Source: Chrysochromulina tobinii
Taxonomy: Eukaryota > Haptophyta > Prymnesiales > Chrysochromulinaceae
Length of the DNA stretch: 15,014 nucleotides
NCBI GenBank assembly: GCA_001275005.1
Contig: JWZX01002080.1
Span: 1-15,014, forward strand
Direction of reading: 5' to 3'
Every line of letters starts with the position of its first letter. Position 1 is the stretch's first letter. Shown piece after piece: positions 7,523 through 14,426 of this stretch. The position numbers were made by a program, and so were the translations under genes. The notes beneath the pieces were generated by a model. It saw only the letters and a program-made list of their open reading frames with translations. It was not told the DNA's origin and ran no database searches.

Positions 7523-8422
7523 ATGGCCGACTACATAACGCCCAAGACGCTCGCGGCCGTCGCGTGCCCGGCCTTGGACGCCAACGCGCCGAGTTCGATC
7601 GCGCGCCGGCTGGACGAATTCAGCATCGACGGGGTCATCGTTGACGGTCTTCTGAGCGCCGACGAGTGCGTGCGACTCATTGGCGCAGCCGAAGCGAGCG
7701 ACGGCTTCAGCTTTTGGGACCCGGACGTGACGGCGGTGAAACGCAGCGTGCGCAACGCGGACACGCTCGAGTTTGAGGACGCCGCGCTGATTGACGCGCT
7801 CTACCACCGGCTGCTGCCGCACCTAACGCCGGTGGTCACCTTCTCCGCCGACGACGAGGAGAGGTTTGAGCCCGATTTGGAGGGCGAGTGGTTGGCGTCC
7901 GGTCTGAATCCGCATCTGCTGCTCAACCGCTACGCAGCCGGCGGCCACTTTGCGCCGCACGCCGACGGTTCGACCATCGTCGATTACAATGAGCGCTCGC
8001 TGTACACAGTGCTGATCTACCTGAACGACTGCACGGCTGGTGGTGCGACGCAGTTGCTCAGCTCCGAGGCGGGCGAGACGTGCTGCGAGGACGCGTACGG
8101 CGCGCGCATCGCGCGCGCCGAGGCGGTCGTGCATGCAGTGCGCCCGATGCCAGGGCGTGCTCTGATGTATTACCATCAGGTGCTCCACGCGGGCGAGACC
8201 GTTGGCAAAGGGTGCCACAAGTACTGCCTGCGCACGGACGTCATGTACCGGCGCGTGCCGCCGCGGGGCACCGCGCCGCACGACGTGCAGGCCTTTGAGC
8301 TCGTGCTGCAGGCGCGAGCGGCCGAGGCGCGCGGCGCGCCGATGGAGGCACTGCCACTGTACAGGCGCGCGGCCAAGCTGTCCCTTGAGATTGGCCGGGC
8401 CTTCCGATTGAGGCAAGATTGA
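7523..8422 (+). CDS. Prolyl 4-hydroxylase-like 2-oxoglutarate/Fe(II) dioxygenase
   Basis: A 299-residue protein from the ATG in AAAATGGCC at 7523; the open frame extends 66 codons further up, but that part lies in the divergent promoter and looks non-coding. The double-stranded beta-helix carries the metal ligands His146 and Asp148 (FAPHADG) and the distal His222 (QVLHAGE). Lys233 or Arg237 in HKYCLRTDVMY is the likely 2-oxoglutarate carboxylate ligand. GGATQL (173-178) and PMPGRALMYYHQ are further P4Hc-type motifs. Family members hydroxylate proline or other side chains using O2 and 2-oxoglutarate. Residues about 254-294 form helices of TPR/MIT-like character (EARGAPMEALPLYRRAAKL), an unusual addition. 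No signal peptide is visible, so a cytosolic or nuclear enzyme is likely. Substrate unknown. Confidence 0.88.
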   Translation: MADYITPKTLAAVACPALDANAPSSIARRLDEFSIDGVIVDGLLSADECVRLIGAAEASDGFSFWDPDVTAVKRSVRNADTLEFEDAALIDALYHRLLPHLTPVVTFSADDEERFEPDLEGEWLASGLNPHLLLNRYAAGGHFAPHADGSTIVDYNERSLYTVLIYLNDCTAGGATQLLSSEAGETCCEDAYGARIARAEAVVHAVRPMPGRALMYYHQVLHAGETVGKGCHKYCLRTDVMYRRVPPRGTAPHDVQAFELVLQARAAEARGAPMEALPLYRRAAKLSLEIGRAFRLRQD

Positions 8423-8873
8423 AAACCTGGTGAGCAGCCTCACGGGCAGGCAGCAAGCAACCTGGGCTGCTCATGAGTCGAAACAACACACAAATACGTC
8501 GAAATATGTGAAGAAGCTTGTTTTCTTGACACTTGTAGACTTGACTTGACTTTGCTTGCTTGACGTGACAGGCGCAAGCGTAACCAAGATCCAACGGTTC
8601 AAGTTCGAAGTTCAACTTCAAGGATCAAGCTTAGAAGTTTCGTATTTCTACATAAACTTAAACAACAGACACGCCTCTAACGGAAGCCTATCGAATGTGC
8701 TCTCGAGGCTAGCAGTGGGGGTGAGAGTCGACGGAGATGATGAGACACGTTGGAAGGAGCACGAGCGGGAAGGAGACCAGGGCGAGAAACGCGCAAACGC
8801 CAGTGAGGGTGCTAGAGCCTGGGCGTGCCCCCTTGGCGTGCCCTCAGAGTGTACTGATAGAGATCGAAGAGAG

Positions 8874-8902
8874 TTGAACTTGAACTTGAACTTGAACTTG
8901 AC
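8874..8902 (+). repeat. TTGAAC hexamer array
   Basis: Four perfect TTGAAC units (8874-8897) run into TTGACAGG. A related but inverted stretch (GTTCAAGTTCGAAGTTCAAC, from 8597) lies about 270 bp upstream, so a transcript across both could fold back. Confidence 0.85.
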
Positions 8903-9028
8903 AGGCAGGATACACCGGAACTGTTGTGTTCCGTGTGTGTTAAAAGTCACACAGACACACAATCACATTCAGGCAATCATTCACACACACACATTCACAC
9001 CATGGGCCGGGTACCGCGCGGGGGCGGT

Positions 9029-9138
9029 TTAGAAGGGCGACATGCCCATGGTGAGCTTGAAGCTCATGGCGGGAGTGGCGAGGAGTATGGTAGTTGCGTC
9101 CGCGAGAACGACGGGCGCTGCCGAGATAGCCGCGCGAT
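9029..9138 (-). CDS. Possible terminal exon of an unidentified minus-strand gene
   Basis: On the minus strand, CACACCAG ends at 9139. It is followed by a frame reading AAISAAPVVLADATT and ending MSFKLTMGMSPF before a TAA at 9029-9031. Codon third positions are mostly C/G, as in the confident genes here. No matching upstream exon could be found, and no family is recognised. Chance coding resemblance is a real possibility. Confidence 0.2.
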
Positions 9139-9592
9139 CTGGTGTGCACATGTGTGCACGGGTGTGTGCAAGGAAGTCAAGAGGAAGGTGCGGGCATGTG
9201 CGGGGGGAGGACCGCGAGAGGCCAAACCGGGTCGAATCATGGCACTGGTCGGCGTGTGTCCCGGCTCCCCCCGGTGTGTTTGAACCGGAACTTGAAATGA
9301 GAAAAAAAGTAACGTCTAATGCGCGCGGCCTTCGCAACAACCTCACGCAACCTCACGTTTCCGCAACCTCCCCCCTCGGTGATCGTCATGCTTTGCCACA
9401 GGCGCCGCCCTGCTCTGGTCTCGCCTGCCTGTGACCAACCCAGGCCCCAGCTTGCCTGCCGAAGGAGCCGGATGCATCTGCTGCAGCCGACGTGAGCGAT
9501 TGAGCCCTCTCCATAGCTGCCAGCAAGCCATCTTACGGTCGTGCGCGTGTGCGTTCCTCCCCGTCTGTGCTTCACTTCCAACAGTATTAGCA

Positions 9593-10174
9593 ATGATCTA
9601 CGCCGTGCTCGCTGCCTCAGCCATCGCCTTCGCGCCTCCGGCGTCGCTCCACCAGGCATCTGCCGTCCGCAGCGTCTCGGTCACAATGTCGGCGGAGGCT
9701 CCGCTCGTCGGCCGCCGCGAGGCTCTCTTTGCGGCCGCTGCGTTCGCCGCCGCGCCGCTCGCCGCTAACGCCGACGGCGCGAGCTCCAAGACGGTGCTCG
9801 AGCGCGCGCGCGCGATCTACGGCTCCCGCGTGTTCCGGCTTCAGGGTGCGGCCCCCGCTAAGGTGGCCGAGGAGATCAACACGTTCACGCTCTTCACGAC
9901 CGGCGCGTACCGCTCTGCCGCTGACAAGGACACCGTCACCAAGTTGAAGGCCTTGGCGAAGGAGATCGCGAAGGCATCCAAGGCGGGCGATGCGGCGGCC
10001 ACCAGCGCGAAGGTCAAGGAGTTCGTCGCCGTCGGCAAGATTCGCGAGCTCGATGTCCTTCCTGGCGGCAACTTCAACCCGCAACAGCGCCGCAACCCGG
10101 GCGCGCCGGCGACGGCCGAGATTGAGGCGCAGATGGGCACGCAGGCGTTCGCCCTCTACCGCCCTGTCAAGTAA
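9593..10174 (+). CDS. Thylakoid-lumen protein, probable Psb31-type extrinsic subunit of photosystem II
   Basis: 193 residues from the ATG at 9593; the upstream open frame has no sensible N-terminus. Residues 1-16 are a signal peptide ending AIAFAPP, the AFAP-type cleavage motif of red-lineage complex plastids. A Ser/Ala/Val transit region follows. Arg41-Arg42 before a hydrophobic stretch and AANA (57-60) is a Tat-type lumenal signal. The mature part (about 133 residues, near 14 kDa) is mostly helical. It ends with FNPQQRRNPGAP and EIEAQMGTQAFALYRPVK (written in two parts here), which I associate with Psb31/PsbQ-like lumenal proteins of diatoms and haptophytes. Those proteins shield the Mn cluster of PSII. 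Lumen targeting is well supported; the exact subunit is from memory and less sure. Confidence 0.8.
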   Translation: MIYAVLAASAIAFAPPASLHQASAVRSVSVTMSAEAPLVGRREALFAAAAFAAAPLAANADGASSKTVLERARAIYGSRVFRLQGAAPAKVAEEINTFTLFTTGAYRSAADKDTVTKLKALAKEIAKASKAGDAAATSAKVKEFVAVGKIRELDVLPGGNFNPQQRRNPGAPATAEIEAQMGTQAFALYRPVK

Positions 10175-10472
10175 ATGGTCTTCCCTGAGCGCGGCAGCGG
10201 CGGCGGCGTGTGTGACGACTCATTATGCAGGCTTGCAGGGCGCCCTCCTCTCGCCACGCAAGAACTCGGCGAGGGTTGCCGCAACGTCAGAGAGAGCTTT
10301 CAGGCGTGCGTGGAGCGTAGATTTCAGCGCTGGCACTGAGCGTATCTCTTTGCGCCGCGGGAGAAGAGATTTCCTAGCGAGAACGGTACTTGCATGTTTC
10401 GTCATTCCACGCCTCATCGGCTTCGAGCGATCCGGCCGAAATCGTTCATTCTTTCCGTCCCGCGAACCAAGC
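10175..10472. other. Intergenic gap between lumen protein and Yippee-like gene
   Basis: The gap contains the 3' UTR of the upstream gene and the 5' flank of the next. An open frame passes through it on the plus strand without recognisable content; I see no other feature. Confidence 0.45.
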
Positions 10473-12217
10473 ATGGCCTCGTGGCGCTGGGCATTCCGCT
10501 GCCTGTTCAAGAGCATGGTGCGCGAGCACGAAGTCCTCGAGAAAGTGGTCGCCGCGGAGGAGGCCGAAAAAGACGAGCGAGGTCTTCGCCGTGCCTTTGG
10601 CGAGACGGACGTTGCTGCCGCTGGATGGGGGGTGGAGGCAACGGCGCAGCAAATGTATGCCGGGAGACCTCGAGCGCAGCCCACCCTCTCGCGAGCTCTT
10701 TGCTCCCGCGTGCTTCGCTTCGCTCACCGGCCGTCCCTGTCTTCAAAACCTCATCGTGGCAGGCATGATTGGATGGCCTACGAGGATCGGCGACGAGACG
10801 AGCTCTTCGATAAGCCTCTTCCCCCGGCTCCTCGTAGGCCATCCTCACGAGCCATCCCTCCCGGCGCCCACGCCAGTTTTCAGCTGGCAAGGAAGGCCTG
10901 TCGGCGCGTCTACTGCTGCGGTGCGTGCGGCGCGTGGCTCGCCCGCTGTCAAGACGTATTGCCGGTGGCCGAGCGCGTGTGCGACATGTCTCTCGACGAC
11001 TGCGCCGTCACGGTGTGCGTCGCGAGCGCGGACGTGCGCAACGCGCGCAAACGCGAGATTGGTGCCGGGGGCGGCTGGACCTACGCCGCGAACGACGTGC
11101 GCTGCTCGTCGTGTGATGCCTTCCTCGGCCTCCGGCTGAATTCGATGCGCCGAAACCGAGGTGCGTTCTCCACGGCTGCCCACGCGGCGTTGCTCGAGGC
11201 CTTGCTGGGGGACGCGCAGGGCGTGCGCGTATCGTCTCCGCGCCTGAGCTCGAGCGCCTATGTCTCGTGGCGCCGCCAGCAGGAGGGCGGCTCGGTGAAC
11301 GCCGTATCGGGCGTATTTGACGAAACATCGAGTGGCTCGCGCTCCGAGATTACGAGCTCCGGAGATGCGCGCTCTGGAGCTTCGAGCTCGCGCGGCTCAG
11401 TTTCACAGCACCCCTCTCCAACGCTTCCGCTTCGCGAGGAGGGCGACGGCGACGGGGACGGTGTGCACGATGTCGCTGTGAACGACAGCGACGGGGACGG
11501 GGCTCACAGCGCCGACTTGAGCAGCGCGATAGGAGGTGCAGCCGCCGCGGCCGCTGTCATCGCCGCCGCTGCCGGCTTCGGGGAGGGAAGCCTATGGGGA
11601 TCAGGGCCCGTCAGTACGCCGCATGCACCGGCCGTAGCCCCCTTGCCCCCCGCACCTTTGGCCGTGCAGTATGCACCCCCCCTTGCCGTTTGCTTCGGAC
11701 GAGGTTCGTGTAGACCAGGTGAGCTCGAGATTGTACTCTGCCGGAGCCTCCGTCGGTGCATGCGAGTGCTCACCACGGCGCTATCCCTTCCCCACAGATA
11801 CTGCTCGGCACGCGCTACCTCCGAGTGCTCGATACGCACACAAATCGGCTGGTCGCGCCTCTTGTGCCGCTGCGCTGCCGGCAGTGCGCGCGCACGCTCT
11901 CGTACACCGACCAGCTGCTCTGCACGCGACGGCGCTGGGGGTTTGGCCGCACGACGCCACAGCCGGCGTGCTTCGTCAACTCGGTCGTGAGCTCGAACGT
12001 CGAGATACGTTCTCCGTATGAGGCGCAACTGGCGCAGGGCATGATGCTCATGGGGGACGTCTTCTGTCGGTGCGGCTGCCAAGTCGGCTACAAGTTCTGC
12101 GGCGACCGCACGCCCACGCAACGCAACCTCAACCAAGTAGGACGGTTCGGCCTTGTCTGCTCCACGTTTGCAGTCGCCCCCTTCCAGATCGTCTACCCAC
12201 GCGTCGACAGCACCTGA
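10473..12217 (+). CDS. Protein with two Yippee/Mis18-like (beta-tent) zinc domains
   Basis: Exon 1 is about 10473..11718; an intron at 11719..11797 (79 nt, CAG/GTGAGC...CCCCACAG/ATA) is well formed; exon 2 is 11798..12217. The product would be about 554 residues. Domain 1 has CGAC (149-152) and, after WTYAANDV, CSSC (211-214) then FLGLRL. A Ser-, Asp/Gly- (DGDGDG, DSDGDG) and Ala-rich linker follows. Domain 2 has CRQC (442-445), FVNSVVSSNVEIR, GDVFCRCGCQVGYKF and NQVGRFGLVC, matching the order of Yippee motifs. Such domains bind Zn and serve in centromere, ubiquitin-ligase or ligand-recognition proteins. Exon 1 is in one frame to about 11670 and another before the donor; removing one C from the C7 run at 11674-11680 repairs it. 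The start is uncertain: ATG 10473 is favoured by third-base G/C, and ATG 10773 is possible. Confidence 0.62.
10771..10844. repeat. 16-bp perfect inverted repeat
   Basis: GGATGGCCTACGAGGA at 10771-10786 is the exact reverse complement of 10829-10844, with a 42-nt loop. It lies in the open frame of the Yippee-like gene, and the left arm contains the alternative ATG at 10773. Confidence 0.92.
11719..11797 (+). other. Spliceosomal intron, 79 nt
   Basis: The intron has a donor CAG/GTGAGC and an acceptor CTTCCCCACAG preceded by pyrimidines. Removal joins VRVDQ to ILLGTRYLRV in phase 0 and leads directly into the second zinc domain. Downstream, only this frame is open to the stop at 12217. Confidence 0.75.
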
Positions 12218-12223
12218 TGAGGA

Positions 12224-12382
12224 ATGCCATCAGGCGCACGCAGGGGCGCGACCATGCGCCATTATGTGATCGCCTACCCTCTCGTCGACAATGAGGCGGA
12301 GGTGGGCGACGGGAAATGGCTTCGCCTTGCCGTGCGGGCGAACGGCTCTCTGGTGTGTCACCGGTTGGAGATGAAACTGTGA
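12224..12382 (+). CDS. Small ORF in frame behind the Yippee-like gene (52 codons)
   Basis: The Yippee-like gene stops with tandem TGA TGA (12215-12220). The same frame then opens at ATG 12224, with a second ATG at 12254 (MRHYVIAYPLVDNEAEVGDG...), and runs to TGA at 12380-12382. Codon choice is gene-like. Its IAYPLVDN echoes the IVYPRVDS just before the double stop, so the segment may derive from a local 81-bp in-frame duplication. It could be a translated small ORF, a read-through extension or a decayed exon. Confidence 0.3.
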   Translation: MPSGARRGATMRHYVIAYPLVDNEAEVGDGKWLRLAVRANGSLVCHRLEMKL

Positions 12383-12442
12383 GATGAACGGAACTGGACG
12401 GTTTGTGTGCGGGGGAGAGAGAGATGTTATAACACGGAGTTT

Positions 12443-12497
12443 GTGAAGGGGTCGACGTGTGGAAGAGGGAAGTGCGTGTGAAGGGTTCGACGTGTGG
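12443..12497. repeat. 20-bp direct repeat at 35-bp spacing
   Basis: GTGAAGGGKTCGACGTGTGG occurs at 12443-12462 and 12478-12497 with one difference (G/T). ACGCGT palindromes follow at about 12506 and 12515. This lies in the 12383-12671 gap, which otherwise has only CCCCACCCCT/AGGGGTAGG (12530-12560), an imperfect stem, and no gene that I can see. Confidence 0.85.
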
Positions 12498-12671
12498 CAA
12501 CGCACGCGTGAACGCGTGCACGTACTCCCCCACCCCTTGTATCATGTTAGGGGTAGGAGGAGGAATGCGGCCCTGACTGGATTGGGGGGTGTGGCCTCAG
12601 GGCTTTATTACACAGACGCATTGACGGTATCCTAATTAGGGGGACACCTCCCTTAACCACGTCATCCCAGG

Positions 12672-12743
12672 ATGGCGTGGGATCCCGTGACCCACCAAGA
12701 ACTAGACGCCACCCTCGCCAAGAGAGGCTGGCCACAGAAATGA
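12672..12743 (+). CDS. Tiny ORF (23 residues) overlapping the next by ATGA
   Basis: Reads MAWDPVTHQELDATLAKRGW and three more residues, then TGA. Its stop overlaps the next ORF's start as ATGA (12740-12743). It is hydrophilic and amphipathic in look and no family is recognised. It might be one coding region with the next ORF, divided by an indel. Low confidence. Confidence 0.25.
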   Translation: MAWDPVTHQELDATLAKRGWPQK

Positions 12744-12991
12744 GCGAGTCGCTCGTGGAGCGCATCAAGCGACTTCAGGGGGCACGCGACCGGACCGCGC
12801 TGCCCGGCGCGCCAACGGCCTGCACGGGCCCAGGGCCACAGGCCGAAATCCTCCCAACCACCATCCCCACACGCAACAGAAAGGGCGAGGCAAGCGAAGC
12901 GCGCGCAGTACGGGCGCCGCCGACAGGGCCGACCGCCCCTCAAATAACACAAACGAGTCGCCAGGCGACGTCAGCGCAGTACGGGCGCTAG
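12740..12991 (+). CDS. Small basic ORF (83 residues), unknown
   Basis: It starts MSESLVERIKRLQGARDR, a plausible short helix, and continues as Pro/Thr/Ala/Arg-rich disordered sequence to TAG at 12989-12991. It is one of a pair with the 23-codon ORF before it. The 3' part overlaps the 15-bp repeats GCGCAGTACGGGCGC. No known domain. The helical start and the composition are the only support for coding. Confidence 0.3.
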   Translation: MSESLVERIKRLQGARDRTALPGAPTACTGPGPQAEILPTTIPTRNRKGEASEARAVRAPPTGPTAPQITQTSRQATSAQYGR

Positions 12992-13012
12992 CCACGGGCG
13001 CAGTGCGGGCGC
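12903..13012. repeat. 15-bp repeat, three copies
   Basis: GCGCAGTACGGGCGC is found at 12903-12917 and 12974-12988, and with one change (GTGC for GTAC) at 12998-13012. The cluster lies between the plus-strand small ORFs and the 3' end of the minus-strand CCCH gene. Confidence 0.88.
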
Positions 13013-13044
13013 GCGAAACCCACCACCGGGCAATACCGGCACCA

Positions 13045-13055
13045 CCCCCCCCCCC
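13045..13055. repeat. C11 homopolymer abutting a stop codon
   Basis: Eleven C on the plus strand end exactly where the CCCH gene's stop begins. In the mRNA the order is TGA followed at once by G11. Confidence 0.9.
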
Positions 13056-14242
13056 TCAATGAGTGTAACGGCACTTAGCGCCGTACTTGCACTTGCCCGT
13101 CGACGCGAAGTTCTTGCACTTCTCGTCGCCACCCGAGGCAGCCCCCTTACCCTTCAACAGGGCGAGCAAGGCAACCATGGTCGGATCGCCCTTCGGGGCA
13201 GGGGGGGCCACCACCTTCGGCTTGGCGGCCTTCGCCACCTGCTGCAGGAAGTTATTCAGCTGGTGACGGGACGCGCCCGAGAGGGGCGACGACGCGGCCG
13301 TAGAGCGGGCCTTACCCGACCGCTGCTTCGTCACCACAGGTGAGGCCGCCAAAAGGGAGGCCAGGAGCGAGGCCACCCCCGGGGCCTCCGCCACGGGCGG
13401 GCTGGCAGACGCGGCCATCGCGGTCGCCAAGAGCTGCTCCAGTGCCGCCGCCGCAGGGCTCGAGGAACCAGAGGCGGCCGCAGTATCGGGCGCCCCATGG
13501 TGGCCCTCGCGATCCACCTGGACGATCTGGGCGCGCAAGGTCGGCCAGGCCGCCACCAGCGCAGCCCCAGGAGACATCTTCTGCCGCACGTCGTAGGGGC
13601 GACACCCACCTTGCCAGCCGGGCGGAAGTGCACCCCCTTCCGGGTAGCAACGACCTCGATTGGGGCCTGCTCCTTCGCGGGCCACTCCATCGAACTCGGC
13701 CGCACCACCATACCCTCCGACGTGTCGACGTGGCCCACCGGCCAGAGGTACTTCCGCATCGTCGCAAGAAACGACGACGAAGGCATGAAGATCTCACCCG
13801 GGACGCGGCGACCACTTGCCTGCCACCGAGCGTCCATATCGGTCTCCTCTGCAGCCGACAGCGTGCGGCCGGAGGTGGCGACACCAGCGGGACCAGCATC
13901 CTCGGTCGCGCGGGCCTGATGACCCACCAGGCTACGAGCAAGCGAGTCCCTCGCGCGGGCAACGCAACGGTCCAGTTTGGAACGTAGGCTCTCCCAGCCC
14001 GGCGTAGTCTCATCATCAGGATCCGCAGCAGGCGGCTCACCAAGGGTCGCCCGCCACAGCCGCTTGGCAGTGCGAGTGAGAGTCCGAGCGTCGCTATGAC
14101 CCTCGGTCATCGCCAGGGCAAGAGTGTCGAATACCGCACCCACCTCGACGCTCGCATCAGCACGAAGTAGCGGTAGCATCTCCTGCAGCCCCTCCGTGCA
14201 AAGGATCGCGTACGCTGTCGGGGAGGCGAGGGCCGACGACAT
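13056..14242 (-). CDS. CCCH zinc-finger protein, possibly gag-like, with a frame break
   Basis: The first frame runs from ATG at 14242 through 211 codons to 13610, and a second frame from 13580 to TGA at 13056-13058; joined they give about 385 residues. The N-terminal part is helical and hydrophilic, with YLWPVGHVDTSEGMVV and ATRKGVHFRPAGK before the break. Pro/Ala-rich linkers follow. The extreme C-terminus is a perfect C-x8-C-x5-C-x3-H finger (CKNFASTGKCKYGAKCRYTH), an RNA-binding fold. Removing 13581..13609 (29 nt, GTGGGT...GGCAG) joins the frames in phase 0; one extra G in GTGGGT would also do so. A helical body with a terminal zinc finger is reminiscent of retroelement gag proteins, but I see no reverse transcriptase. 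T-rich third positions differ from the genes to the left. Confidence 0.55.
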
Positions 14243-14426
14243 GACGACGTGACGCCTCGCCGGTAAAAGCGAGCGCGCGCGTCGTCAAACTCACAAAGTT
14301 AGGATACAAACGTCGGAATCCGACCCAAAGAAGTCAACAAAGGGTAGGGACCGAACGCGACTCGACGCATGCACCCCCAAATCCCGACCGTTAGCTGGAC
14401 CACGTCACGAAAAGACGCTCGGCGAA
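14243..14426. promoter_or_regulatory. Divergent intergenic region between the CCCH gene and the right-end gene
   Basis: 184 bp separate the ATG of the minus-strand CCCH gene from ATG 14427 on the plus strand. It is purine/A-richer than its flanks (CAACAAAGGGTAGGGACCG and similar). If both flanking genes are real, it must hold both 5' regions. No specific motif is recognised. Confidence 0.35.

Larger units (their letters stand above)
8423..9592. other. Repeat-rich intergenic region, no confident gene
   Basis: About 1.2 kb separate two plus-strand genes. It contains CTTGA/TTGAC-rich sequence (8525-8575), a TTGAAC hexamer array, and AC/GT-rich sequence (8930-9003, 9140-9175). The only protein-like piece is a possible minus-strand terminal exon at 9029-9138. 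The last part, up to CTTCCAACAG just before the ATG at 9593, is probably the 5' flank and UTR of the lumen-protein gene. Confidence 0.5.

Noticed and set aside
9990-10472. 5' part of the long plus-strand frame leading into the Yippee-like gene
   Set aside because: It overlaps the end of the lumen-protein gene in another frame and is Arg/Ser/Ala-rich noise; only the part from about 10473 has gene-like codons.
12478-12500. GGTTCGA word like a tRNA T-loop
   Set aside because: The flanks do not form T, anticodon or acceptor stems, and the word is part of a 20-bp direct repeat.
13340-13987. 215-codon plus-strand ORF
   Set aside because: It is an Arg/Pro-rich shadow of the minus-strand CCCH gene, which has a perfect zinc finger.
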